Position numbers and translations under genes: made by a program. Positions 45,673 through 57,374 of a DNA stretch of 64,000 nt are shown piece after piece. The notes beneath the pieces were generated by a model. The model searched no databases and was not told the origin of the DNA. It saw only the letters and a program-made list of their open reading frames with translations. This stretch comes from Ananas comosus (lineage: Eukaryota; Streptophyta; Magnoliopsida; Poales; Bromeliaceae): contig NC_033638.1 of assembly GCF_001540865.1 (NCBI RefSeq), positions 4,072,355 to 4,136,354 on the forward strand, read 5' to 3'. The stretch's first letter is position 1. The number at the start of each line of letters is the position of its first letter.

Positions 45673-46800
45673 ATGCCGATGACACACTCTCAATCTGCTG
45701 GAGCGGACAATACGGCACACCTTAAGGAGGTCGAGATCTTCGCTACCTCCGGATCCAGCGAGGTCCGTGAGTTGAGGAGCCAGCTTGCAGCCCTCACCGA
45801 CTTGGTAGTGCAGCAGACAGCGGCGGCTCAGCAGCAGGCTGATGCGGCATGCCGTCAGGAGGTGCGGATAAAGTGGCTCGAGGACCTTCTTCTACAGCAG
45901 GCAGCTTCTAGAGAGGCTTCGGTTCCTTCGCCGCCTGCACCTGTTGGGGACGTCGCACCGAGGGCGTCATCACCCGCACCCGGATCTTCGCGTGCGGCGC
46001 CCGTAGTTGTGCCTCGGGAAGAGGACTTTGTGGCACCACCTGTTTAGGTGCCTCTGGCGGGGATAGTTTTTCCCGTAATAGTCGAGGGGGTAGAGCGGGA
46101 TCGACTTATAGAGCGTCTCAATGAGTTCAGGAGGTGTAGCCCTCGGATCTTCGACGGCGAGAAGGTCGACCATTGGATCGTGGAAAAGTGGTTGATGCAC
46201 ATAGAGAAGCTCTTCTGCGACACCTTCGTGGAGGAGAGGAACCGAGTTTGGCTCGCCATATACCACTTGGACGGCGAGGCCTACCGTTGGTGGTTGGACA
46301 TCCAGGAGAACCCCAACATTGATCTTGCGGCCATTACTTGGAAGAAGTTCAAGGAGCTTCTATTGGCGCACTACTTTCCGGACATCGTCAAGAGAAAAAT
46401 GGAGCAGGACTTGCGCAACTTGCGCCAGGGAGACCGGACAGTAGCCGAGTTCGAGAGGAAGTTTTCTCGGCTTCTACATTGCGTGCCTTTCGTCGTGCGG
46501 GACGACGAGGACAAGATCCGCATCTTCGAGCTAGGATTGTGACCGTCGATCTTTCGGTTTGTGCAATCCTCTAACCTCCAAACCTACCGGGAGGTGGTGA
46601 ATCGCGCGCTCATTGTGAAGAGCGGCGCGACAGATGTTCAGAAGCGGCGAGAAGGCATGGACAAGGGTAAGGGCAAAAGGTCCGCGGCTGAGGGTGCAAG
46701 TCAGACGCACTTTAGGAGGCCGCCGAAGCACCCTAGGAGCCAGCAGCGTGGGCGCGGCTCGACAGGGCAGCGAGAAGGATCTGATTGACGCCGACCTCCC
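45673..46800 (+). pseudogene. Tekay gag, with nonsense codons
   Basis: Start codon at 45673. A Gln/Ala-rich N-terminal stretch (LTDLVVQQTAAAQQQ) is followed by the conserved gag core at 46150-46540 (VEKWLMHIEKLF, YHLDGEAYRWWLDI, FERKFSRLL), then a basic tail. Stops at 46045, 46540 and 46786 break it. Confidence 0.85.
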
Positions 46801-49800
46801 CAGTGCGTGATCTGTGGTGGTCGTCATATTCCACCGCAGTGTCCGCAGCGGGGAGGGAGGTGTTTTTTTGTGTGGCTAGGAGGGCCACTTTCGGACCGAG
46901 TGCCCGAGGGGTTCGTCACCGACACCGTCGACTGCATCGGCACCGGCTCTACCAGCCGCCAGTTAGGGGACTCCATCGGCACAGTACCAGCCTGAACGGT
47001 CACCCGTCCCGCAACAGAGCGAGGGATCTCGACAGGCCCCGAGTGGGCGCATGTACGCCGCTCAGACCGAGGAGGCGGCAGCAGCCGAGAATGTGGTTGC
47101 AGGTATCATTTTATTAGATGGCATTCGAGTTCGTGCATTATTTGATACCGGTGCATCACATTCATTCATAGATCGGCTGTTTGCCGAGTTGCATGGCATC
47201 TATTTGGTTTCTTTGTTGCATCCGGGACAGGTTGTAGTACCCGACTATATTTTGGATATTTGAGAGTTTTGCCCCAGTTGCCCTATTCGAGTAGGGGATT
47301 GGATTATGCCCGTGGATTTGCTAGCCTTGTGCAAGCTGGGGGAGTTTGATGTGGTCCTAGGCATGGATTGGTTAACCAAGTACTATGCCACGATCGATTG
47401 CAAGAATCGCACGGTTACTTTTAGAGAACCAGGGCAGACTGAGGTTATTTTTAGAGGATGCCAGAGTTCGCTGTTTGCGATGACGATCAGCTCGTCTCGA
47501 GCTAGGCAGCTGATCAGCAGAGGTTGTATAGCCTATTTGGCTAGTGTTGTTCTGAGGGGCGATGATGACACCCCTAGGATTGAGGATATCCCGATGGTGT
47601 GGGAGTTTCAGGATGTGTTTCCAGCTGAGCTACCAGGTATGCCACCTGATAGGGAGATTGAGTTTGTAGTAGATCTCGTCCCTAGGACTACCCCAATCTC
47701 AAAGGCGCCCTATAGGATGGCACCAACAGAGCTGAAGGAGCTGAGGGTACAGCTGTAGGATTTGTTGGATAAAGACTTCATTCGACCGAGCGTCTTGCCT
47801 TAGGGAGCACCAGTCTTGTTCGTCAAGAAGAAGGACGGATCACTACGCCTATGTGTGGATTATCGTGAATTTAATAAAGTTACGATCAAGAATAAGTATC
47901 CGTTGCCGAGAATTGACGACTTATTTTATCAGCTTCAAGGATCGAGTGTGTATTCCAAGATCGACTTACAGTTGGGATACCACCAGTTAAAGATCAAATC
48001 CGAGGATGTATCGAAGACGGCTTTTAGAACACGGTATGGACATTATGAGTTCACAGTTATGCCGTTCGGGCTTACTAATGCCCGGCAGCTTTTATGGATC
48101 TAATGAACCGTATTTTTAAGCCCTATCTAGACAGGTTCGTCGTGGTGTTCATCGATGACATCTTGGTTTATTCCCGAAGTGATGCAGATCATGAGGAACA
48201 TTTGAAGCTTGTACTTCAAATACTTCGGGAAAAGGAGCTTTATGCCAAGTTGAAAAAGTGTGAATTTTGGCTTCAGGAGGTGGCATTCCTTGAACACTTG
48301 ATTTCGGGATCGGGTATAGCCGTGGATCCTAAGAAGATTGAGGCTATCAAGGATTGGCCGAGATCGACGAGCGTCACGGAGATACGGAGCTTTCTTGGAT
48401 AAGCCAGTTACTACCGGAGATTTGTTGAGGGGTTCGCTAAGTTATCTACTCCCCTCACGAGACTCACGCATAAAGGCATCAAATTTATTTGGAATGATAC
48501 TTGTGAAAGGAGCTTCCAAGAGTTGAAGCAAAGATTTACGACCTTCCCGATCCTAACCCTGCCGGTTGCTGGAGCAGAGTATGTGGTTTTTAGCGATGCT
48601 TCATTTAATGGATTGGGTTGCGTTTTGATGCAGGATGGCAAGGTGATCGCGTATGCTTCTCGCCAATTGAAGGAATATGAAAGGAATTATCCTACACATG
48701 ATTTGGAGTTGGCGGCCGTAGTCTTTGCATTAAAGCTATGGCGCTACTATCTTTATGGCGAGCAGTGTGAAGTATACACGGATCACAAGAGCTTGAAGTA
48801 TTTATTCACTCAGAAGGAGCTGAACTTGAGGCAGCGCAGATGGTTAGAGCTGCTCAAGGATTATGATCTGACGATTCTTTACTACCCAAGCAAGGCTAAT
48901 CTAGTGGCGGATGCGCTAAGTTGGAAATCGACGGAAAACTTAGCGATGCATGTTGTTGCTCAACCGCAGTTGATCGAGCAGATGAAGCGGTTGGAGTTGG
49001 AGGTGGTTACTCCTGACACGCCCTTGAGGTTGATGACCTTGGTAGTGCAACCTACATTGTTGAATAGAATTAAAGAAAAGTAAGTTTTCGATGTGGAATT
49101 GCGAAAGATTGGAGATAGAATGGTCAAATGGTTGCATCGGCGATTTCTTTGTGGATGATCAAGGGTTGATGCATTTTTGCGGAAGGTTATGTGTACCAGC
49201 GGATTCAGGAATTAAAAAAGATATTCTTTAAGAGGCACACCGGGCACCCTATGCTATACATCCGGGAAGTACCAAGATGTACAAGGACTTAAAGTTGCTC
49301 TACTGGTGGCTCGGGATGAAAAAGGATGTTGGCGAGTTTGTAGCTCGTTGTCTAACTTGCTAACAAGTAAAGAGGGGAGCACCGATTGCCCGCGGAAAAA
49401 CTTTAGAGTTTGCCAATTCCCGTGTGGAAATGGAAGAAGATCACCATGGATTTTGTGATGGGATTGCCTCGCTCTCACGCCGGGGAGGATGCTATTTGGG
49501 TGATCGTGGATAGGTTGGCGAAATCGGTGCACTTCATACCTATTTATACGACTTGGACTGGAGAGAAGCTCGCACAAGTGTACCTTGATGAAATTGTGCG
49601 ACTTCACGGAGTGCCTACCTCGATTGTATCTGATTGAGACATCCGGTTCGTGTCTCACTTTTGGAGGAGTCTGCAGGACGCCTTAGGCACTCGATTGGAT
49701 TTCAGCACTGCTTTCCACCCTAAGAGTGATGGGCAGTCGGAGCGCACTATTCAGACTTTAGAGAATATGCTCCGAGCATGTGTGATAGACTTCGAGGGAG

Positions 49801-50495
49801 GATGGTCGCAGCATCTACCGATGGTAGAGTTTGCTTATAACAATAGTTATCAAGCAAGCATCAAGATGGCACTCTTCGAAGCACTTTATGGATGGAAGTG
49901 TAGATCGCCACTTCATTGGAGTGAAGTTGGCGAGAGATTGGCTTTAGGCCCTGATGTGCTCCACGAAGCTGAGGACAAGGTTCGTATTGCTCAGAGGAGC
50001 GACTTTTGACGGCACAAAGTAGACAGAGGAGCTACGCCGATCGACGACGGCGAGACTTGGAGTTCCAAGTTGGAGAAAATATTTTCTTGAAGGTCTCACC
50101 GACTAGAGGGATCAGGAGATTCGGGATTCGGGGTAAGTTGAGCCCCCGATTTATTGGACCGTATGAGATTTTGGAGCGTGTAGGTCCGGTAACGTATCGA
50201 CTTACTCTACCACCGAACCTATCGGGTGTATACAACGTCTTTTATGTATCGGTCCTTCGGAAGTACAGTCGACCCGGCTCATGTTTTGGATGCTACACCT
50301 ATAGAGTTGAGGGATGATTTGAGTTTTGAGGAGCAACCCGTGAGGATCTTGACTCGCGAGGTGCGGAAGCTGCGAAATCGGGATATTCCGTATGTAAAGG
50401 TTCTTTGGAGCAACCACGAGGAGTGAGAGGCCACGCGGGACATGGAGAGCGCCTTGCAGGGGCGCTATCCCCATCTCTTTCAGATAGAGTCTTGA
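46800..50495 (+). pseudogene. Tekay pol, with many breaks
   Basis: Zinc knuckle (CVICGGRHIPPQC, about 46805), protease ([12 protein letters not shown], about 47135), RT ([18 protein letters not shown], 47700-48320), RNase H ([10 protein letters not shown], about 48590), integrase ([14 protein letters not shown], 49440-49750) and chromodomain (LSFEEQPVRI to RYPHLF, 50310-50480). Stops lie at about 47261, 47756, 47801, 48400, 49081 and 49636; frames shift near 48085, 49990 and 50270. The His-Cys finger before the integrase is also damaged. Many stops look like C-to-T changes from Gln, Arg or Trp codons, as expected from methylated DNA. It cannot make a working polyprotein. Confidence 0.9.
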
Positions 50496-50529
50496 GGTAC
50501 GTTGCTTTTGAGTTTCGCGGACGAAACTC

Positions 50530-50547
50530 CTTTTTAGGAGGGGTGAA
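50530..50547 (+). other. Polypurine tract
   Basis: TTTTTAGGAGGGGTGAA directly before the 3' LTR start. Confidence 0.75.
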
Positions 50548-52957
50548 TGTAACACACTGGACCTTTGCAAATTGCAAGATTCGACTGTTTGATCTGTGTT
50601 CCGAGCTTTTCCAGATATTCTGGATGGTCGTAGATAATGCTCCGACCCATGGCTCGCATCCCGAGAATTGAGGTTTAAAACTTAGCATCAAAATCCAAAA
50701 GATTGGATTTTTAGGTCTGCTCTCGGGTTGCCTCAGTAGGGCTGTGTACCGGTACAGCCTTGATGGTTGTACCGGTACAGAAAGTGTACCGGTACACCTT
50801 GATAGTTGTACCGGTACAAATGTGGTGAATGACCAACCCGAGGCTCGGATTTGCTGTCTCGCAGGATTTGTACCGGTACACTTTTCCGTGTACCGGTACA
50901 CAACGCAGTGCGAGCTATTTTTGTGGAGGGGTGTATTTGCAATTATTGCTAACTCTATATAACCCACCCCAGCCCTCTTTGAGTGCTCTTTCGAGCCCTA
51001 ACTAGTGATGATTTAGGGTAAGTCTTCCTCCACTTGTTTGATCTCCATTTTTGATAGATTTTTTGCATGTTTTGATCTCCTCCTCTTGTTTTTCCTAGCT
51101 TCTTGTTGGGTTCCACCATGGGAGACGCTTGAATTTCGGGATTGGAGCTTGATAGAGGATCAACCTTCAACCCTAGGTCACCTTGAGCTTCGTTTGGAGC
51201 TTCCCTTGAGGTTAGTATCATGATTCTTCCATTAGATTTTTGATTTGGAGGATTTTTGATGTTGGAACCCTAGATTTGGAACTTAGGGTTTATTATGAGG
51301 ATTTTTGATTAGAGACTTTTAAAGCCCAATTGATCTCATTAGAATCTTTGTTTAGGTTGGTTTGGATGGACTCTAGCTCCCATTTGGAGATCGTGAGAGT
51401 TTCCTTCATATTCAGTGAGTTTTCTTCACCTTTGCTTGAGTTGCTTAACGTTTGAGCAATTAATTGTTCGTAACATTCGTGTATCTCTCTTTTCTATGTC
51501 TTTAGGGTACTAGGAGAGTAGTGGGCAACCTCGTTCGGCGAAACGAAGGGTTGCGAGAGTCACGGTGGGTTTGACTTCATGAAACAGGGGAGAAATATCC
51601 CCTATGTGTTTGATACTTGTCGTATCGTCGAGATGCATGCATATTCATGCTAGGTAGAATTTTTATGAATTTTAGAATACTTAAAATGCATGCGTTATGT
51701 ATCATGAAAATTCAACTGTATATAGTAGAGCCTTATGTAGATTATATATGCATGTGAGTAGTATTCTTTCTTGTGGATTGGAAACATGTCTCGTATGATG
51801 AAAATGACTCGATTTATGTATTCTTGAGCACTAAACTCATGTTTGGACTTAGTGGACAAAAGTGCCATAAAGGGGCACCCGACTTAGTAAACTCTGAAAC
51901 TGCAATATAGAGACGTAGTAATAGGCCATTTGGGCATCGACTATATTTCATGTTTTAGACATGATGACATAGTGATAGGCCTTTGAGATATTTGCCACAT
52001 TCCATGTTTTAGACATGATGACTTGAGACTCGAGACGGACTTTTACGCTTGCTTGCCATTGTGTTCATTCGCACATGCTTGTGAGGGTCGCTCCCCACAA
52101 GCCGGCACTCTGAAGATAGCCATCGCGACACATGCTCGCCCGTGCGGGATTGGGTTCCGAAATAGGATGCCGTGGCGGAGGCTCATTCCTAGAGTGGGGA
52201 TGTTGACTACCACGGGGCCATTAGGCACGGCGCAAGCCGGACTACCCACGAGTAGATCCTATGAGATTTGGAACAAGTGGAACCAATTTGTAAATGAACA
52301 ATTTGACAAGTTAGCAAACATTGACAATTTACTAGTTACCTGTGGACATCATAGTAGTTGCACTTATGCATTTTATGGTACAGTAGCATTCTTACTTATG
52401 CAAATTCATGCTAAGTAGAGATATCATGTTGTAGTAAACTTTCATGTTTATTTGCTTATTGTTCATATTGCTTTACTCGTACTTACCCATTTTCAGCTTT
52501 TGGGCCTAGTGCCGCATTTCACTGAAGTTAATAATTGCCCACTGGGAACTATTATTTAATAGTTCTTACGCCCTCTGTTTTATGGTTTTCTTTCAGAGCC
52601 TTCAGCACCGGTGGAGGCACGGGATCGCGGCAAAGGGGTCGCATAGCTAGATAGCAAGGATTTACATTTTGTTTAGGTGGTTTTCTCGTATCCATGTATA
52701 GAGACCACCTATGTACTATTCTTAGCACTTGTATTTGGATTTTCAGTTGTACTACTTTATAGTTTTTTTTTAGTGGACTTTAGCCTTTCGCTTTTTTCTC
52801 TATTGTAGATTCTAGTTGTTCTCTGCTTTGATACATCTAGATGTCTTTCTACTATTGCTTTATTTACCGTTTTATTGTAGACGCCTTATACGTTTTAGAC
52901 GTATGGCGGGTCTGGGCACGTGCCGGACAGGCTTCCGCTGGGTCCCGAGGCGTGACA
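50548..52957 (+). repeat. 3' LTR of the plus-strand Tekay element (2.41 kb)
   Basis: TGTAACACACTGG to GAGGCGTGACA. Six perfect copies of the palindrome GTACCGGTAC occur at 50746-50899. No nested insertion. Confidence 0.93.
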
Positions 52958-53210
52958 CGCCTTCTATGTTCTTAACATATGGCGGGTCTGGACACGCACT
53001 GGGCAGGCTTTCGCTAGGGCCGGGCCGTGATAGAGAGAGAGAGAGAAGTGATCTTGAGGATGTATTAAGTTGAACAAAAGAGACCATGAAGAAAGGCGGG
53101 CAGAATTAGTAACTTCACAATTGTCATTTCTTGAATGAATCATTTTTTTTTTTCATATCATTGTTCTTTGGTATATACTTATTTGTTTCTCAATATATGT
53201 TTTTTTAGTT

Positions 53211-54180
53211 ATGTCTTCTCCGACTTTGCCACATCCTCATTCATCTCAACAATCAACATCTATTGTTGGCACTAATGAACTGTGTGACACTCAAGGGAAA
53301 AATGAAATAGCTGATAATAATGATATGGATGAGATTGAAAATAAACTAGAAAGAAAGAAATTTGTAAAAAATTTTCTAAGGTTTGGGAATCTTTTAAAGA
53401 AAGAGAAGTTCTTGAGAATAAAGTCTTGTTAAAAAAACTCAAATGCAAATTTTGTATAAAGAAGTATTCAAAATCAAAGATGGGCACCACCTCACAACTA
53501 ACAAGGCATATGAATGAGCGTTTTTACTTGAAAAATCAGCCTAAAGTTCAATGTTTAATCAATTTTGCACCAAGTGAAGCTCTAAAGAATTTAGAATTTT
53601 CGCCTTCTACATTGGCCATATTGCATCTTACGACACTACTTTTAAAATCAATGAATAATGGTTGAGATAATTCTAGTTCATAAATATCCATTTACGATGG
53701 TTGAGCACACATGGTTCAATATATTGTGCAAGGTATTGAATCCTAATTTTCGAAAGGTGATTAGAAACACTATAAAAAATGAATACTTAAAAGTCTATGA
53801 AACTGAAAAAGAGAAATTGAAAAAAGTACTAAAGAATGTTAATAAAATATCACTTATATGTGTTTGTTGGATGCCCAAGCAAAACAATTCGGTATATGGC
53901 TTTGACTGCTCACTATATAGATTTAGAATGGCAATTGTAAAAGCATGTCATTAATTTTATTGAGCTAGAGCCACCACACACTGGTTTGGTTATCTCTGAT
54001 GCTATTTATGATTGCTTGTTAGATTGAGGGGATTCAAAATAAAGTATCTACAATCACCTTAGATAATGCTTCAAGCAATGATGTAGTAGCTAGAAGTTTA
54101 ATATTGAATTCCAAAGGAGAAACACAAAGAAGAAACAAGCTTCCACTTCAAGGGTATATTCTTTTATATTAGATGTTGTG
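53211..54180 (+). pseudogene. hAT transposase (RICESLEEPER-like), broken
   Basis: The start at 53211 opens a Ser-rich frame (MSSPTLPHPHSSQQ). A BED-type finger remnant follows (CKFCIKKYSKSKMG, TSQLTRHM), then the conserved block HKYPFTMVEHTWF, LNPNFRKVIRNTIK and ISLICVCWMPKQNNSVYGF, typical of hAT transposases before the RNase H-like core. Frame changes near 53430 and 53660 and a stop near 53953, with loss of the C-terminal dimerisation domain, make it non-functional. Neither terminal inverted repeat was recognised. It begins about 180 bp after the old LTR end, so it may be the sequence that LTR landed in. Confidence 0.8.
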
Positions 54181-54600
54181 CACATGTCTTAAACTAGATG
54201 GTTCTAGGGATGTCAACGGGTTGGATTCGGGGCGGATTTTTGAATACCCGTACCCGAACCACACTACCAAATTCGAAACTCGAACCCGAATCCGGAACAA
54301 ACCCGAACCCGACCAAAAACCTGAAACCCGATTCTAAACACAGAAACTCGAACCCGAAAATAATATTTATCAAATTTCGAAACATATTATATAAAAAACT
54401 AAAGTTTCAAAATACATATTCAAATACAATATTAAACATTCATGCCATTCAAAATACACATTTAAATACAATATTAAACATTCATGCCATATAATAACGA
54501 TATCCAAATATGAATAATACAAACTCAAATAGTTAAAAACAATAATACAATTTTCAAATGTCTAATATAAATGCACAATTTTTAAATAGACCCATACTAT
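54181..54600. other. Spacer with GGATGTCAACGGGT-type repeat
   Basis: A CCCGAACCC-rich stretch (54235-54360) followed by AATACA/AATATTAAACATTCATGCC direct repeats (54425-54495). No gene. Confidence 0.5.
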
Positions 54601-54604
54601 GATA

Positions 54605-54608
54605 ATAT

Positions 54609-54682
<74 letters not shown>
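54605..54682. repeat. (TA)n microsatellite
   Basis: Long AT run before a type B element. Confidence 0.9.
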
Positions 54683-54683
<1 letters not shown>

Positions 54684-54684
54684 C

Positions 54685-55225
54685 AGGGTTGCTGTGCTCT
54701 CAGAGCACGGAGGCCTCCATGCTCCTGAGCCGTTTTTGATGATGAAATTTTCGAATCGACGATCGGCTCTGTTCGACTTGATCTTAGCGCATTTGAAGTT
54801 TGTAGAAAATAATTTTTACGATTTTTTGATATATTTACCCTAGTGATCGAAAGGATTCAAAATACTATAATTTTTATGGTTGACAATTTGCCGTTTTCAA
54901 GTTTAACGGCGTTGTAGAAGTATTCAAATCAGATGAATTTTGATACAAAATTCTTATACTATCTACAACAAGATCAAATATTTCTGATCAAAAATTTTAG
55001 TGCTATATCACCACTTTTTATAGAATTTTTATTTTCAGCCGCTTAAAATTATTGATTTGAATCCTTTCGATTGCTAGGTAAATGATATCAAAAATCGCAA
55101 AAATTATTTTCTAAAAACTTCAAATACGCTAGATCAAGTTTAACGGAGCCGATCATCGATTCGGAAACTCCATCATCGAAAACGGCTTAGGAGCACGGAG
55201 GCCTTCATGCTCCTGAGAGCACAGC
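54685..55225. repeat. Fold-back element type B
   Basis: Ends GGTTGCTGTGCTCTCAGAGC and CTCCTGAGAGCACAGCAGCC pair closely; the arms pair throughout. One of the most complete copies. Confidence 0.8.
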
Positions 55226-55241
55226 AGCCCTGCCTCTCTCT

Positions 55242-55292
<51 letters not shown>

Positions 55293-55317
55293 CTATATAT
55301 AATATATATATATAGGG
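55226..55317. repeat. (CT)n(TA)n microsatellite
   Basis: CT and TA runs with short interruptions. Confidence 0.9.
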
Positions 55318-55847
55318 TCCGGCTACTATATCTATCGATAGCACAGAGGGCTCGTGCTACCAAGTTGTTTTCGATGATGCGGCTTCCAAATCGACGATCG
55401 GCTCCGTTAAACTTGATCTACACTATTGAAAGTATTTGGAAACTAAATTTCAGATTTTTTCGATATCATTTGACTAGTGATCAAAAGATCTCAAAGTTGA
55501 TAATTTTATGGGCCGATGTGGTGTGTTTGAGAGTTTAACGGTGTAAAACAATCCAAATCCGATGAAAATTTTATAGAAAATTCTTTTTACTATTTAGAGT
55601 GAGATCAGTATATCTGATCTTAAATTTAAATCTTTTATCATCATTTTTATGAGATTTTTATTTTCAGCCGTTCAATTTTAAACTACTTGTTTGATAGGTA
55701 AATGATATCGAAAAATTATGAAATTTAGTTTCTAAATACTTTTAATAGTGTAGATCAAGTCTAACGGAGCCGATCGTCGATTTGGAAGCCGCATCATCGA
55801 AAACAACTTGGTAGCACGGAGTGCTGCGTACTACCGATAGTATAGCA
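55318..55847. repeat. Fold-back element type B, CTACCAAG variant
   Basis: Ends TATCGATAGCACAGAGGG with CTCGTGCTACCAAG, and CTTGGTAGCACGGAG with TACTACCGATAG. These match each other but differ from the preceding copy. Confidence 0.75.
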
Positions 55848-56047
55848 GCCTAGCTATTGGTGCTATTAGGTTTTCGGCCCTTCGATGAAGGCATGTGTGA
55901 TTAGGATGATAGTAGTCTCCTAAGGTTAAGTAGGTGGGTGGTTGAATATATGATATAACAGGTGAAAATGATTAAAGGAATAGATCTAACGACGGAAAAC
56001 TTAATAGCGAGAAGTGCTTGGTGCTATTAATAACATAGTAGCCAGAT
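55848..56047. repeat. Fold-back element type A (left end lost)
   Basis: TTGGTGCTATTAGG to TTGGTGCTATTAATAACATAG, with type A interior. It directly abuts the type B copy. Confidence 0.65.
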
Positions 56048-56089
56048 TCTCTCTCTCTCTCCCTATATATATATATATATATATAGGCT

Positions 56090-56336
56090 GGGGCTACTAT
56101 ACTTATATGAATATACAGCCCTTTGTACTCATAAATTTTCAGCCGTTCAGATGAAAAAATATGCGGTTATGATGAAAGTGGTTACGGTTAGGTTGATAGT
56201 GGGCCCCCTGAGGTTGAGTGGGTGGTTGGTTGAATAGTATAATCTAACGGGTGAAAATGATTAAAGGGTAGATCCAACGGGCAAAAACTTATGAGTACAA
56301 GAGGCTCTATACTCATAAAAGTATAGTAGTCGGACT
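56090..56336. repeat. Fold-back element type A, GTACTCATAA variant
   Basis: Type A interior (GATAGTGGGCCCCC, GGTTGAGTGGGTGGTTGG), but its ends carry the GTACTCATAA / TTATGAGTAC module seen on type B copies near 540-1060. Confidence 0.75.
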
Positions 56337-56344
56337 ATATATAT

Positions 56345-56560
56345 ATATAGTAGAGCTATTATGCTATTGGAAGCATGGAGGATCTGGTGCTTTCGATTTT
56401 TTGGCTCTTATATCAACCTCTTTGATCATTTCTATCATTTGAATTAAAATTATTGTTGTGAGGACTACTCAATCCTAGGGAGGGCTGTAATCATTCTAAC
56501 CGTACAATTCTTGATCTAATGATCAAAAAATCGGAAACATAAAATCTTTTATACTTCCAA
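56345..56560. repeat. Fold-back element related to 13625-13868
   Basis: GCTATTGGAAGCATGGAGG left; right AAAATCTTTTATACTTCCAATA. Interior AGGGAGGGCTGTAATCATTC. Confidence 0.55.
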
Positions 56561-56579
56561 TATATATATATAGAGAGAG

Positions 56580-56804
56580 AGTTGAGTTAGAATACTCTCA
56601 GAAGCACAAAGGGGGTAGTACTTTTGAGTTTTTAGCCTTTGGATTGAGAGATGTAGGGTTGGGATGATGATGGTAGGTGGTAGGTAGTGGTAGGTGGAAT
56701 AGTGTTTGATTCAAGGGCTATTAGTAATCAAGGAGTAGATCCAAGAGGTAGAAACTTAGAAGCACCAAGAGATTGATGCTTCTAAAAGTGCTCTAGCTCA
56801 ATTC

Positions 56805-56805
<1 letters not shown>
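56580..56805. repeat. Fold-back element type A'
   Basis: GAGTTGAGTTAGAATACTCTC left, GAGCACTTTTAG complement right, and TAGGTAGTGGTAGG inside. Followed by (GT)n. Confidence 0.65.
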
Positions 56806-56807
<2 letters not shown>

Positions 56808-56851
<44 letters not shown>

Positions 56852-56902
56852 CTACTATGCTTTTGGAAGCACAGATCCTTCAGTACTTCCAGGTCATTTT
56901 CG

Positions 56903-56939
<37 letters not shown>

Positions 56940-57091
56940 AGGCTACTATGCTTTTCGAAGCACAGAGCCTTCCNTGGGTGGTTGGTTGAATAGTATAATC
57001 TAATGGTTAAAAATGATCCGAGAAGTAGATCTAATGGTAAAAAACTTACAAGCACCAAGTGCTTGGTGCGTTTACAAGCACCATAGCTGGA

Positions 57092-57126
<35 letters not shown>

Positions 57127-57235
57127 CAAAGAGGGAGGGAAGAGTGGCCAATTCAAACTCAAGTGGAGAAGAGGAAAATAAGCCAATTCAAACTCAAGTG
57201 GCCAATTGTATATATATATATATATAGAAAGTGGA
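56808..57235. repeat. (GT)n/(CA)n runs with chimeric fold-back pieces
   Basis: (GT)n at 56811-56848 and 56905-56937, each followed by the same GAGGCTACTATGCTTTT piece. An N is at 56974. Then the right half of a type A element, (CA)n at 57098-57123, and a short direct repeat (GCCAATTCAAACTCAAGTGG twice). Likely slippage or misassembly. Confidence 0.6.
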
Positions 57236-57362
57236 GCTGAAATACTATTGATAGTATGAGAATAGAATTTTCTATGAACTTTTTGACCACTAGATACATA
57301 GGGTTTCGTGGGGGTTGGTGGAATACTGTTTATATACTATTAATAGTATACTAGCTCAACCC
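57236..57362. repeat. Short fold-back element (about 125 bp)
   Basis: GGAGCTGAAATACTATTGATAG and CTATTAATAGTATACTAGCTC are complementary ends with a very short interior. Confidence 0.6.
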
Positions 57363-57374
57363 TCTTTCTCTATA

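Larger units (their letters stand above)
41792..52957 (+). mobile_element. Full-length Tekay/Del chromovirus with a nested solo LTR
   Basis: 5' LTR 41792-45332 (2.45 kb without the nested LTR), PBS 45341-45353, gag-pol 45673-50495, purine tract 50530-50547, 3' LTR 50548-52957 (2.41 kb). The target duplication CGCCT (41787-41791 and 52958-52962) is perfect. The first about 319 bases of the LTRs show roughly 23 differences by eye, mainly transitions. Many in-frame stops make it inactive. Same family as the minus-strand element at 1313-10375. Confidence 0.93.
41428..53032 (+). mobile_element. Old Tekay-type LTR remnant interrupted by a full Tekay element
   Basis: 41428-41791 matches the distal part of Tekay LTRs (AATAGTTCTCA, ACAGAGCCATC, GTCGCGTCTAGCTAGAC) and continues after the insertion at 52958-53032 (ATATGGCGGGTCTGGACACG to GGGCCGTGATA). 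Rejoining on the CGCCT duplication gives continuous LTR sequence. Its 5' part is missing. Confidence 0.8.
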
